From: Thalassia testudinum
Lineage: Eukaryota; Streptophyta; Magnoliopsida; Alismatales; Hydrocharitaceae
Direction of reading: 5' to 3'
DNA: 64,000 nt
Assembly: GCA_037157565.1 (NCBI GenBank)
Contig: JAZHRO010000063.1
Coordinates: 91,884,001-91,948,000, forward strand
A program made the translations under genes and the position numbers. The notes under the pieces were generated by a model. It was given only the letters and a program-made list of their open reading frames with translations. It made no database searches and had not been told where the DNA came from. The stretch's first letter is position 1, and each line of letters opens with the position of its first letter. Below, one piece after another: positions 23,153-35,356 of this stretch.

Positions 23153-23998
23153 TCAGGTGCAATTAACAGTGAAATCAAAGGTGTTATCCTTAGTCAAAAG
23201 ATTTGTCAGGGGCCTAGAAATCTTTGAGAAATCCTTTATAAATCTTCTATAAAAGCCAACATGCCCCAAGAATGATCTAACTTGTCGAACCGAGCTAGGA
23301 GGTGGTAGATTGTAGATCAAATCAACTTTAGCTTGGTTGACTTCCAAGCCTCTTTCAAACACAATATGTCCAAGCACAATCCCTTCTTAGACCATAAAAT
23401 AGCTCTTTTCCCAACTCAAGACTAGATTTACTTCTATACATCTACTTAGAATCTTTTCCAAGTTGCTTAGACACTCATTAACGGAATCTCCAAAAGTTGA
23501 AAAATCATCCATGAAGACCTCCAAGTAATCACCAATCATGTCCAAAAAGATTGCCATCATGCACCTTTGAAAAGTTGCAGGTGCATTGCATAATCCGAAA
23601 GACATTCTACGAAAAGTAAAGGTTTCGTAGGGACATGTAAAAGTCATCTTTTCTTGGTCTTCTAGACTTATTGCAACTTGGTTATATCCATAATACCCAT
23701 CCAAGAAACAGAAAAAATTCCTTCCTGCCAATTTCTCTAGGATCTGATCAATAAAAGGTAGTGAGAAGTGATCCTTTTTAGTGGCAAAATTGAGTTGTCT
23801 ATAATCAATGCAAACCTGCCACACAGTTACGGAATGGGTCGGGATGGATTCACCCTTGTCATTGGTCACCACAGTTAGCCCTGCTTTCTTAGGTACAACT
23901 TGAATTGGGTTTACCGAAGGATTGTCAGAAATGGGGTAAATAATGCCCGCATCAAGCCACTTAATTATTTCCTTTTTTATGACCTCCTGTATATTCAA
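23153..23998 (-). pseudogene. Athila reverse transcriptase relic
   Basis: Two open pieces in neighbouring frames (23998-23387, 203 codons; 23377-23153, 74 codons) are separated by one break near 23385. Seen in order: the N-terminal EIIKWLDAGIIYPISDN, VCIDYRQLN with KKDHFSLPFIDQ, FLDGYYGYNQVAI (first catalytic Asp), FGLCNAPATFQRCM, VFMDDFSTFGDS (the DD pair, Athila form), NLVLSWEKSYFMV, then the thumb with LGHIV and VRSFLGHVGFYRRFIKDFSKI. The catalytic residues are intact; only the frame break and a stop at the join disable it. Length matches the family. Confidence 0.9.
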
Positions 23999-24193
23999 GT
24001 TAAGTCTCCTTTTTAATTCACGAGAAGGTCATGCATCTTCTTCCAAGTATATCTTGTGGGTGCAGTAAGCAGGACTAATACCCTTTAAATCAGAAATGGT
24101 CCATCCAATAGCTTGCATATTTGAACTTAGTACCTTAGTCAATTTAAGCACTTGATCCATGGTCAGATGGGACTTAATAATCACAGGGAGGGT

Positions 24194-24901
24194 CTAATTA
24201 GGTCCTAAGAAGACATATTTCAGACTACTTAGGAGGGGCTTTAATTCCAATTCAGGTGGGACCATGAGTGAGGGTAGCTGAGTAGGTGAAAATGGCACAA
24301 GTAGCCTCTCCACTGGAGGGTCAATTCTGAGTCTTGAGTCAGGTGCTAGATTCAGATACTTGTAGACTTCCTTGCACTTAGGTTCCAAATCAATTTCTTT
24401 TCTTGGTCGAGTCAAACATGCTAGTAGAGAATTCTCAATAAGATTAATAGCCATGCTTTCCTCAATATCATCATCTTCTAAGTCCTCAATAGCCCCACAA
24501 TCATCAAAGTTTTTCATTTCCTTAAAAACATTTAATTTCATCTTTTTATCTCCCAAGGCAATTTCTATCTTTCCAGATTCATAATCAATGTGGGCTTTAG
24601 CAGTAGCAAGGAAGGGTCTACTTAGGATGATCAGGGTGTTGCAGAGTTGTTCGGGTACCTCCATGTCAAGGACTAGAAAATCAACAGGGAAGTAGAAGTC
24701 CTTAACATGAATAATCACATCCTCCAGAATCCTGTGTAGCTTGGTGAGAGTCCGGTCAGCTAGCTGAAGTGTCACATTAGTGGGCTTTAGATCACCTATA
24801 CTGAATTTCTCATATAATACAATCAGGATTAGATTAATGGAGGCACCCAGATCCAATAGAGCTTTATCCAAAGTGATATCTCCAATCGAACAAGAAATCA
24901 A
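24194..24901 (-). pseudogene. Athila aspartic protease region
   Basis: A 235-codon open piece carries LLDLGASINLI near residue 15-25; DLGAS is the active-site motif in Athila proteases. It continues with the LQLADRT segment, FPVDFLVLDMEV, and LSRPFLATAKAHIDY, which form the second half of the retropepsin fold. An acidic linker toward the RT follows. In the element the protease would cut the gag-pol polyprotein. The open piece is complete through the domain, but breaks on both sides cut it off from gag and RT. Confidence 0.88.
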
Positions 24902-25108
24902 AGGGGCTCCTAGATCCTTCTTCTTAGAGGGAAGGTTATTTAAGATGATTGAGCTAGCTTATTCAGTCAAGATAAGCTTCCTAGGATTATTATATTTCAA
25001 CTTGTGCTTTGTAGTAGTCAAATCCTTCAAAAATTTAGCATAGGCAGAGATGTGTTCAATGGCTTCCAAGAGTGGGATATTAATCTGTACTTGTTTGAAC
25101 ACATCTAA

Positions 25109-27143
25109 TCAAGTCTCAGTAGTAGAGTCAAGCTTCTTCTTCATAGGCCTATTCAGGGCCTCCGGAAAAGGGATTTGGATTTCTGAGTCCTTAGAATCAT
25201 GAACCTGATCCTCCTCCACAACAGGTTCCTTTTCCAAGTTAGGTGTACCAGGATCCCTAGAGTGTAGAGTAGCAGTCATAACAAGATCCTGGGTAGTCTT
25301 TCCACTTCTCAGAGTGATTGAGCTAGTTGAAGCAGGTGGATACTGATTCGGATCTTGGGAAGACCTAGTCATAGAGTGCAGTTCTGATTGAGAAACCTGA
25401 TTATAAATAGTTCACGGATTAGGAGGAAGATTGAAACCAGGTGTAGTCATAGGAGCTTGCTAAATTAAATGAGCTTGATTTTGATTAACCTCTTGAGGGA
25501 AATTTCCTCTAATTGGTGCATTTCTAGGGTTTGGAAGGGGTTGTGAGGGTAGGGTGCCAATAGGCCTATCATTAGGCTTAGGCCCTATTTGGTTCTTCAG
25601 ATCCCTGATGGATTGGGTCAACTGTTGCATAGCTTGCAACACGGAAGTATTTGTGTACATCAGTTACTAGTTCTGATTCAATATAGCCAATTCAATTTGG
25701 CTAGGCAGGTTAGGGGGCAAGGGTTGATAATTTTGACCCTTTTTATAAGAGTTAGGTAAGCTAGGGTTCATCTGATAGGGTCTCGGCTATGTAATCTGTT
25801 GGTTTACTTGCCCCTGGCTTTTCCAAGAGAAATTCTGGTGGTTTCTCCAACCAGGATTACAGATGTTGGAGAAAGGATTCTTTCTACTATTCCCTTGGAT
25901 ATCCAACACATCCTCATATCCAAATGATGATGAGGATAGGAGTGTGAAGTCAGGATAGCAGGGATCGAAGGTCCCTGCTTGGGTCCCATGTAAAGGGACC
26001 TGGGTTAGTTGGCTCGCATCTTGAGCCATGTGCAACTTGTTCGCAAACTCCCTCCCTGAGGGAGCTTGGATAGTGAGTGATGGGAGGGTTGCTCCCTTCC
26101 TATTGTGTCTCATCAGTTCATCCAATTTTTTAGATACAACTTCAACTTTGTCCAGCTTTTCACAGATTTAGTTCATATACACATTGCTGGAGCTCTCTTG
26201 GACCTCATAAATTCCTCCTTTAGGTTGCATGGATCTTCCATAAGTTTTCATGGAGGCATTATTCATGGAATTCTCACTCATATTCTCAAATAAATCAAAA
26301 GCATTATTTTCATCTTTGCTCATAAAGTTTCCTCCACAGGCAGCATCCACAAGGTTTCTTAAATGATCATTAAGCCTGTGATAAAAGATTTGCATTAGTT
26401 TCCACCTAGGAACCTTATGATGCGGGCATTTTCTAATTAAATCCATGAACCTCTTCCAAGATTCATGCAATGGTTCTTTAGGGTGTTGGGAGAAGAAGGT
26501 GATAGCTCTTCTAAGTGCATTGGTTTTCCCAATTGGGAAATTTTTTTTCAGGAAGGCTCTTCTTAGCTCCCCCCATGTGTTAACCGGCCTTCCTATAGAC
26601 CTAAACCAATGGCTAGATTTCTCTTTTAGGGCAAAAGGGAAGAGTTTCATTTTAAGCACATCATCATGTAGATTGGGAATTCTAATTCTCATAATGGCTA
26701 CAAACTCTTCTAAGAATTGGAAGGGGTCTTCATCATTGTTGCCCTCAAAATGAGGTAGGAGTTGTATAGTGGAGTGCTATATCTCAAATTGAACCTCTAT
26801 AGGTGGGACCCTAACATAAGGTTGGTGTTGATACTGGCCAGGGTTATAAAAATCCCTCAAAGGTCTAGCCTGCGGATGTTGGATCTATAAAATCTCAAGC
26901 ATTTCCTGCATTTGTGTCTAATGATCTTGTTGAAACTGGTTCAGTTGGAGTTGAAGATCTTGGATCTGAGCCTGAGGATCCATCTGATTTGGTTGTGGAT
27001 TCATGTTTGGCTGGGTTAGCTATCAGATCAAGATCAGAGCCTGAGTCAGATGTAGAACTGGATTCACTGATAATCAATCTCCTCCTTGGTTCTCTTTGCA
27101 AAGGTGACACCAAGTGTGGATTTTGTGATCTAGTTTCGTGCAT
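25109..27143 (-). pseudogene. Athila gag relic
   Basis: Open pieces in minus-strand order: 27143-26895 (Ser/Arg-rich N-terminus), 26692-26168 (174 codons, the retrotransposon gag core with FPFALKEKSSHWF, TWGELRRAFL and CPHHKVPRW), 26125-25787 (the NPGWRNHQNFSW segment typical of Athila), 25660-25460 and 25372-25109 (Pro/Gln/Asn-rich, then an acidic tail). Stops and frameshifts separate them. No CCHC zinc knuckle is visible, which fits the Athila group as far as I know. Gag would have formed the particle that packages the element RNA. Confidence 0.85.
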
Positions 27144-27311
27144 ACACTTGGAAGAAGGTTATAGACGAGGAGAGAACAGGAGAGAAAAGTGTGTGAACAA
27201 TACAAGTAATTAAATTCTAGCCCTAAAGGGTTGCACCTATTGGACCTAGTATAAATTTTGCTAACCGTAGCTAAATGACCTGACCCTTGAATTACTTGGC
27301 TGGTCAAAAGG
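27144..27311 (-). other. Athila leader, part next to gag
   Basis: Short noncoding stretch between the gag start and the 1.7-kb repeat S. It reads as 5' leader of the Athila element on the minus strand. Nothing else recognised. Confidence 0.4.
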
Positions 27312-28992
27312 TGTTGGTGCTAGAGCACCACGATCATTTGTTTTGATGATAACAAAACACGTGTTATTTAACATTTGCAATTTGAGTCCTAGATTTCAGG
27401 TCAATTGCAAATGTGGACGTGTTTAGACGGAGTTCGAGCTCGCATCCAGGACGGATTGGAGGAGCTTGACGGAATACAGAGGAGGTTCGCGTGGAGCGAC
27501 AGATTGAAGATGGAAGGAAATGAAGAATAGGATAGATTTCCTTCTTTTGTACTTGTTGTATTTTTCGTTTCTTTTGTTGCTCTTTATTTCCTTAGAAATT
27601 ATGTTAAAGAGCCTCAAAGAACCCTAACAGTAGTCCTAGGAACACCAGCACAACCCTAGGATACTTAGGTTTTCTGTAGAATACTTAGAAAACCAATATA
27701 GGGTTCAAACAGCACTTCCAGACGTCTAATTCCCAAATTAGACGTCTGATAAAGCATTTTAAGACGTCTGACTGTTGTTTCAGACGTCTGATAACTGTTA
27801 GGTTGGACATAGCTAGTTCTGTCTGATGAAATCAGACGTCCAGACCTTAGTCCAGACGTCCAGATAGTGGACCGTTGGCTAGCTTAGCAGGCACTCAAGA
27901 TTATGACCGTTAGAGCCTTATCAGACGTCCTTAGGCCTTTCCAAACGTCTGATAAATGACCGTTTTGCCTCGGCTGACCCAAAATCTCTTCTCAGAGATT
28001 TTCTAGCCGTTGCAACATTTGGAAATCAATTCCCACAGTAAAAGTAGGTTTCCAGACGTCCATACTTAGTGCCAGACGTCCTGTATGTCGTCTGATGGAC
28101 TTGCACGAAAACCCTGTTTAGATCTGATTCAAGTCAGGGAGAAACCCGCATAGAATCAGACGTCTGACCTTGAAATCAAACGTCTTAAAGTGGCCTTCCA
28201 GACGTCTGATGCCAGAGTTAGACGTCTGATAACCCTATCAAATGTAATCATTGTCCTGATTTCGGCCTGATTCTCTTGGACTTTGTTCCCAACGGCTATG
28301 GAAGCTTTTCTAAGCCTTCCAAAGCCTTCCTAAGGCCTCTATAAATAGAGGGGAGCCTTTTCACACCTAAAAACACAAGAGATACACTTAGAAACACAAG
28401 AGACACACTTGGATACACTTAGCTACACACTTCCACACTCTTTGGTGTCCAGAAAAGATCTTGCTCTCTAAGCTCAAGTTCTACATCTTGAGAGCATCAA
28501 ACCGTTGCGCACCCGCTCTCCTGCCATTGTCTACGAGAGCGAAGTTGCGCCGTTGCGTGGCTCACGCACCCGCGTCATCGTCGACGCACTCCTTGCAAAG
28601 GGGAGTTTCCTTATTCCTATAGAAGCTAGGTTTATAATTACTTTGTTGGCTCTATAGGACTTGTTGTTTCTTTTATCTTTGTTATTTTGTTGGGTATTCG
28701 CTTTGCGAATTCCCGTCTCCTTCGTGGGACAAAATCCTTCTCGTGGAGAGAAGGGGTTGAGGAACGCTACCCTCGTACTTGTAGCGTGGTTGTACTGAGG
28801 TTGAATCACCCTCGTTTTAAAGTGATTCGTTTAGTGGATTTGATCAACTAGGTTAATCGGAAAATCCTAACTCGAGAGGGTTAGGTGGTGGTTTTCACCC
28901 GGTTTGGGTTTCCACCTAAAAATACTTTGTGTCTTTGTGTGTTTGACTATTTGTGAGATTTTTTATATTTCAATTACGTATTTTTTACGTCA
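27312..28992 (+). mobile_element. Repeat S, copy A: probable solo LTR with paired palindromes
   Basis: It runs TGTTGGTGCTAGAGCACCA to TTTTTTACGTCA, about 1681 bases, and has a reverse-complement partner at 45999-47690. Seen in order: a terminal hairpin (arms TGGTGCT and AGCACCA, 27315-27330), a TTTTGATGATAACAAAAC block, the array of paired GACGTC palindromes (27721-28226), TATAAATA at 28340, an ACAC-rich leader, and a GGTTTGGGTTTCCACC block near 28902. TG and CA ends, the promoter and the layout suggest an LTR. The TGTTGG start and the TGATGATAAC block recall Copia elements of the Sirevirus group, but no coding region is present to prove it. I find no target duplication. Confidence 0.6.
27719..28228 (+). 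repeat. Seven pairs of the palindrome AGACGTCT with 20-base spacing
   Basis: GACGTC (or AACGTC where marked) starts at 27721/27741, 27763/27783, 27835/27855, 27924/27944 (second AACGTC), 28055/28075, 28159/28179 (second AACGTC) and 28201/28221. Every pair is 20 bases apart; pairs 1-2 and 6-7 are also joined by 22-base steps to form quartets. Many pairs form a larger imperfect palindrome of about 30 bases (TCAGACGTC ... GACGTCTGA). GACGTC is the C-box core recognised by plant bZIP factors, so binding sites are a reasonable but untested reading. Confidence 0.85.
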
Positions 28993-30423
28993 CACTGATC
29001 TCACCCCCTCCAAGTAGGGAATTTCAGAAGGGTGGGACCCCCTAGGACAATCTGTACGGCGGGATACCACTAGAGATTAACGCAGTTACCTCACCGACCT
29101 TTCTTGTCACTAGTTGGTCCAAATAGACAAGATCTTAGATACAATCAACTAGATATAGCTTTTGTTTGGAAAATAAAATCTAACCTAGTTGGCACGTCTA
29201 TCAAGTTAATTAGGGCTTAGGATTTACAATGCTTGGGATTCGATGATGGGTGTGAGGGGGGTGGTTGCCTACTTAGATCAATTGAATTGTGTGTGCCTGC
29301 CAAACAAGAGTTCACAATACAAGCATAATTGATGTGCTTTCTTTTATAGTTCAAGTGCTTGTATTAGTGAATTTTAGTGTTCACTTGGTTAAATAGATTT
29401 AGACAATGGTTCTGATGAGGCACACAAGAGGTTTTGCAAATCTTAATTGTTTGATAAATTTCTTTTAAGTATGGAGATGCAAGTGTGCTCTACTTTAATG
29501 TGAAACCCTAAGAGGAGATAGTGCTATATGATTTATTTTAGCCCAAAGAATCAAATGTAGTGCGACCCAATTAGAGAAATTGATGGTCCTATTGCACCAC
29601 CAACTAAGGCACCCAGAAAAATTCTTTCAGATTTTTTAATGCACGTTATGTAATTCTTCCAGATTTAAAGTGTATTGGGGGTTTTGCAATCTATTTTAAC
29701 CTCCAGTTAGTGATCAAATATTCCGTGTAACCAAACATGCACCAAATATTTTTTTTCAGATTTTTCAGAGATTCTATATTATCACAGGAATCTAACATAA
29801 TAAATTTTAGATAAATTAGAGTTATATAAAAATTTATATGATTTTTTAAAGTCCTAAAAATCAAGAACAAAAGTAGATTTGATAACAGTTCAATTTGCAA
29901 ATTTCTAAAATTTTATATAAATCAAAATTACACGAAATTTGGATATGTTGTTGACTTCATAGCCCACGTCTAGTAAAAAATTTAAAATTTTTTGATATGT
30001 AAAATTTTGAAAATAAATTTAAAATCAAAGTTTGTTGCAGCCTGAAAATGTAGAAGGTGGTTTTATGGATTTTCAAAAGTTAACCACCAACAAGAGTTTT
30101 TTTTTTTTAATGCAAATAACTCAAGCAAATGACTAACCTAAGGATCAAGATAGACACCTATTCAAGATGGACAAATAATTTTTTTTTGGAAAGAATATTA
30201 ATTAAATGCAATTACTCCTAAGCATCATGAATCCACCTAAGTTTAGGATGAAGATGACCTACTTGGGGATCTTCACCTGCACTTTTTCTTCTTGATGCCT
30301 CGCAATTTGTTCTCATGTGATTGCGCAATTCTGCACACACAAAATGACAAAAAGAGAAGAACAATTTAGATCTTACGAATGCAAAGCTAGATGAAGCTAT
30401 TGAAAGCAAAATAATCACGTTGC
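28993..30423 (-). other. Athila leader between PBS and repeat S
   Basis: About 1.4 kb of noncoding sequence between the 5' LTR/PBS and repeat S, rich in A and T toward 29600-30200. No open frame of note and no further motif recognised. Confidence 0.45.
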
Positions 30424-30447
30424 CTCCTGGACAATGGTGTCAAAACG
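30424..30447 (-). other. Primer-binding site of the Athila element
   Basis: On the minus strand TTTTGACACCATTGTCCAGG starts two bases inside the 5' LTR end. It looks like a decayed form of the TTTTGGCGCCGTTGTC type that plant Ty3 elements commonly use as tRNA primer site. Confidence 0.7.
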
Positions 30448-32024
30448 TGTTCTGCACGTGGAATAGGTACTAAAAAAAGTGTGTTCGTTGTAGTAAATGC
30501 ATGTGGAAACATTTGAATTTGTAAGTGAAATCGAACTCGTAAGGATTTTCGAATAAAAATATGGGGTTTGAGCCGTTTGCAGGGAGACAAATAGATCATA
30601 ATTGCTTTCGTAATTATAACTAGAATTATATATCAAGTAGGATTATTATTAGAACTAATACTAAATTTAATGGCATGCAACTATTAGAACTATAATATAC
30701 TGCTACTAGAAAGCATACAACTTGAAGGTAAGTTGAAAAATAACTAGAACTTTATTGAGCACAAATAGTAGTATTGTAACTAGAGGAATGTTTGGAAAAT
30801 TATAACTAGAACTAGATTACTACAACTAGAACTAGACTAGAGAAATGTACAAATTATGGACTTCGAAGGCGAAGTTCGGAGCGTCGATGTTGATGCGGAT
30901 GCGAAGGCGCACCCACCAGAATCACCAAAGGTAGTGTGGACTAGCACTAGCAGTAAAGATTATGTGTAGGTAGGAAATTCTAAATAGGAGATATGATTTC
31001 AAGGGGGTAGCTAGGTATATTTATAGGAAATAGGGAGGTTTCCTAATGGTTGGTTTAGGTTACCTAGGATCAGTAAGTTGGATGATTAGGATTAGTAGGT
31101 TAAGTTTTTGTTGGGAAAAAATCAAGGGCCTAAATTTGATAAGAATAGGTAATTAAATAATTGGGTGGAAGGGATAAAATGGAGGGAGATACAGCGGAAG
31201 CCGTAGTGGAGAGATAGCAAGGTGTTGGTGGAAGTCGGTGTTGCATGGATTGGGTTTTGGGATTAATTAATGAGGGAAAGAGACAAAGATCGGAAGTGGT
31301 TTTCATGGAGTTCGATGGGATTGGATGGGGACTTACGTGGGTGTGGTTGCATGGGGTAGGAATAGGTGTTGGTTTGATGCTGGGAATTTGCATGGGAATT
31401 TTTGGTAGGAGTGGGTTTTGTTTGGGTTGTTGTGGTGTTCGGTGGTATTTTTGCATGGGAATAGGAATCTGTTGTGGGTTTTCGGGTGTTGATACTTATT
31501 GGATGGGATATTAGACGTGACATGTTTTTCTCTTAAATTGAGAGGAGGGGGTTTGACGTGGGTGAGTGGATGGGACAGGGAGGTACGTAGGGGGGTAAGT
31601 TGGAAATTGTATGTGTTGGTTTAGAAATTTAGGAAAATAAGCGTGGGATTTTTAGGGGTAAGGTGGGCATGGGAATCTACGTATAGGTTACTAGGCTTAG
31701 ATTTGGGTTAGGTAAAATGACTAATTGGGTTAGGAAATATGTTTATTTATTAGACTAATCCTTTTCTAATTGAGCTTAATCCAGAAAATCTAATCAATCT
31801 TATTTCGATCAACTAAAAATTTTGTACCTACATATATAAAAATAAACATATTAAGGTATGAGATACAATTATGGAAAAAATTACATAAAAGCCCAATTGT
31901 ATGCATTATTTATAAAACGAACTAGAATGCTTAATTTAACTTAACTAATTGCAATCTAATCCAAATTACCCTTAGATTAACATTAGTTAGGTATTAATTA
32001 ATATAAATAAATATAGAAATATCA
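30448..32024 (-). mobile_element. 5' LTR of the Athila element
   Basis: On the minus strand it starts TGATATTTCTATATTT (32024) and ends at 30448 (plus-strand reading TGTTCTGCACGTGG). It aligns over its whole length with 15110-16691. A TATAAATA box on the minus strand lies at 31025-31018; the U5 box read on the plus strand as TTTGCAGGGAG is at about 30577. The target duplication ATTCC follows at 32025-32029. Confidence 0.88.
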
Positions 32025-32029
32025 ATTCC

Positions 32030-33571
32030 CCATTCCCTGTTCCTACAATGCTCGACGATGCTATCATGGCGGCCATCCCAAGGCGTGGGAGAGTCGAAAA
32101 TTGAGCTGGGGAATCCCCATTTCCCTGTATCCATGACACCCTACGATGCCCTTGTTGCAATCGTCTATGGGTAGGATTATCAAAAATCGCCCTTACGAAA
32201 CCACTGCGTCGTGATGCACGTGTAGGATGTGGCATGGGTCTAGCCACGAAATCGAGCATTTCCTCATTGGTGTTGTGGAAGGAGTCGGGCATTTATTTTT
32301 TACCCTAGGTAAATAAATGCCTTGCCTTATCGCATGCTGCGTGCCATGTGGCATGTGACCACCGGGTGGTCAGAGGCGTGTGATCCCACATGCATGGTGC
32401 ATGCATCCATCGTCAACGTGGCTATGTTCCGCTCTCTGTGCTCTTCGACTTTGGTAGGTCTCACGGTGGTACTGTAGCGCTCATGCTCGAGTGTGAATCA
32501 TTTGCCAAAATGTGTATATGGAGTAGTTCTTGCATGGGTAGGTGCATGCTTCAAAATTCACATGTAGCATGCGTGTGGCGCTTGTGGTGTGTCGCGTGTG
32601 CGCTTGCGCGTGTAATGCAAGTTATGCCCGTGATATTTTGTTTCCTTTCTTGGATCTTCCATGCAAAGCTAGTATTCCTGTCCCTTCATGGGTGTAGGAA
32701 CCTAGTTTGCTACATCCAGTTACGTTTTACTCTCAGGTTCTGAGGATTTCCTTTGGCGGCAATGGTAGAGACTTTTTTCTTGCTAGGTAAATTTTTTGGT
32801 GAGGTGCAGAAACTTCATAGTGTAGGGGGTGGTGCCTGCTTGCCTTCTGAGTGTAGTTGTGGTGTTACCTATGGTGTACATGATTTCCCCTTACCACCAT
32901 GGTACAACTCGACACGAATGGTTTTTTTTCAGGGTCACAATTTTTCCTTGACAAGTGATGGATGCTCCCCGAGATCCATTCCTGGAAATCTTGTGTCCAT
33001 CTATTAATGTTGGATGTGGCTTGTTACTTGTGCACAATGGCTAGCCTTGACCCAGACGTGTTGCTTGACAATTCATGTCTCACTTAGAAGGGATTGTATG
33101 CTCTTGTACCTGGTGTCGGCTTAGCTTGTGACAGCGCGTGAGTTGTTGCGGTGCTTTTTCTCTCATGATGTGCCCTTGCCTTTTGGCGGCTGCCTTGCAG
33201 GAGCAAGTGCCCTTCAATATGATGGTGCCCCTTCGTGCAGCATCGATTCGGGTGCCTGAGCCTTGTTTTGTTTCTGTGGATGGTATGCTTGTTGGATACG
33301 CACCTTGATGTTGCCATCCTCGGTCGTGTTAATTGGAGTGGGGCACCATGAAAGTTGCTTTGTAGTCGGGCATGGCGGATGGAGATTTTGCTTCATCAAG
33401 ACTTCTCCCTTCTGTGGTTCCCACCTGTGTATTCTTGGGTTCAGAGATGGTCACAAGCTTGGCGAATGCCAGTGCCATTTGGATTGTTGTCAATATCACA
33501 CGCACTTACCCATGCCTTAGGACATCCCATGGATGTCCGAGACATGGGTGGGTGGTCGTCTAAGGAGATGC
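32030..33571 (+). other. Ribosomal intergenic spacer and 5' external spacer relic, right part
   Basis: Sequence between the Athila insertion and the 18S start. About 32745-32870 is a third copy of the spacer unit seen at 14338 and 14700, which ties the two flanks together. From the presumed start site at about 32823 to 18S there are roughly 750 bases, a plausible external spacer length. Open frames here are spurious. Confidence 0.65.
32806..32832 (+). promoter_or_regulatory. Presumed Pol I gene promoter core of the rDNA relic
   Basis: CATAGTGTAGGGGGTGG resembles the plant rDNA start-site form TATAGTAGGGGG. It sits in the spacer copy nearest to 18S, and two upstream copies with decayed versions lie at 14425 and 14788. 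Family knowledge plus position; activity is not implied. Confidence 0.45.
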
Positions 33572-35356
33572 TACCAGGTTGATCCTACGAGTAGTCATAT
33601 GCTTGTCATAAAGATTAAGCCATACATGTGCAAGTATGAGCTTATTCAGATTGTGAAACTGTGAATGGCTCATTAAATCAGTTAAAGTTTGTTTGATGGC
33701 ACTTACTACTTGGATAACCATAGTAATTCTAGAGCTAATACATGCACCAAACCCAACATGCACCAAACCCCAACTTCTGGAAGGGATGCATTTATTAAAT
33801 AAAAAGGATAATGTGGGCTTTGCTCACTTTTCGGTTGATACATGATAACTCAATGAATCGCACGGCCTTTGTGCTGGCGACGCATCATTCAAATTTTTCC
33901 CCAATCAACTTTCGATGGTAGGATAGGGGCCTACCATGGTGGTGACAAGTGATAGAGAATTAGGGTTTGATTTTGGAGAGGGAGCCTGAGAAACGGCTAC
34001 CGCATCCAAGGAAGGTAGCAGGCATACAAATTACCCAATCCTAACATAGGGAGGTAGTGACAATAAATAACAATACTAGGCTCTATGAGTTTGGTAATTG
34101 GAATGAGTACAATCTAAATCCCTTAACGAGGATCCATTGGAGGGAAAGTCTGGTGCCAGTAGCTGTGGTAAATCCAACTCCAATAGCGTATATTTAAGTT
34201 GTTGCAATTAAAATGCTCAGTTGGACTTTGGGTTGGGTCGGCCGGTCTACCTTTGGCGTGCACTGTCATCTCGTCCCTTTTGCCGGTGATGCGCTCTTGG
34301 TCTTAATTGGCCGAGTCGTGCCTTCGGCACTGTTACTTTGAAGAAATTAGAATGCTCAAAGTAAGCCCAAGCTCTGCATACATTAGCATGGGATAACATC
34401 ATAGGATTTTGATCCTATTGTGCTATCCTTCAGGATCGAAGTAATGAATAAGAGGGACAGTTGTAGGCATTCGTATTTCATAGTCAGAGATGAAATTCTT
34501 GGATTTGTGAAAGACAAACAACTGTGAAAGCATTTACCAAAGATGTTTTCATTAATCAAGAATGAAAGTTGGGGGCTCCAAGACGATCAAATATCATCCT
34601 ATTCTCAACCATAAATGATGCCGACCAGGGATCGACGAATGTTGTTTGTACGACATCGTCAGCACCTTATGAGAAATAAAAGTTTTTGGGTTTCAGGGGG
34701 AGTATGGTCGCAACGTTGAAACTTAAAGGAATTGACAAAACGACACCACTAGGAGTGGAGCCTGCGGCTTAATTTGACTCAACACGGGGAAACTTACTAG
34801 GTCCAGACATAGTAAGGATTGATAGATTGAGAGCTCTTTCTTGATTCTATGGGTGGTGGTGCATGGTCGTTCTTAGTTGTTGGAGCAATTTGTCTAGTTA
34901 ATTCTGTTAATGAACAAAGCCTCAGCCTACTGACTAGCTATGCGGAGGCGACCCTCCGTGGCCAACTTCTTAGAGGGATATGGCTGTTTAGGCCATGGAA
35001 TTTTGAGGCAATAACAAGTCTGTGATGCCCTTAGACGTTCTGTGTCGCACGTGCGCTACATTGACGTATTCAACGAGTTTATAACCTTGGCTGACAGGCT
35101 CGGGTAATCTTGTAAATTTCATTGTGATGAGGATAGATCATTGATAAATGCTAGTTTATCATCATTTTTATGCCCTAAAATAAATCTAGCTCTTACGTTT
35201 TTAACTCTGCAAATAGGTTTTCAGGTTGCATTTAGGCATAATCTAGGTTAGGCATGCATTATTGACATGTTTACTTGAGTGTTAAGGATAAGTAGATGAT
35301 CAAACCTTTAAAACCCTAGCACTCAAGAAGGCAGAAAGTGAAGAAGAGGATCATTT

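Larger units (their letters stand above)
15110..32024 (-). mobile_element. Athila-type Ty3 LTR retrotransposon, complete in outline but dead, inserted in the rDNA spacer
   Basis: Two direct LTRs (15110-16691 and 30448-32024) enclose, on the minus strand, PBS, gag, protease, reverse transcriptase, RNase H, integrase, a long 3' noncoding region and a polypurine tract. The target duplication ATTCC is at 15105-15109 and 32025-32029. Total length is 16915 bases, of which 2811 (solo LTR in RNase H) and about 1681 (repeat upstream of gag) are later or foreign insertions. Family assignment comes from DLGAS in the protease, FMDDF in the RT, the NPGWRNH segment in gag and TGATA LTR ends. Every domain carries stops or frameshifts. 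A hand comparison of about 245 LTR bases gave roughly 24 differences, mostly transitions, so the insertion is old. Confidence 0.9.

Noticed and set aside
27719..28228. CRISPR-like array made of the GACGTC repeats
   Set aside because: Repeats are 8-12 bases and palindromic, spacers are too short, and the setting is a plant LTR.
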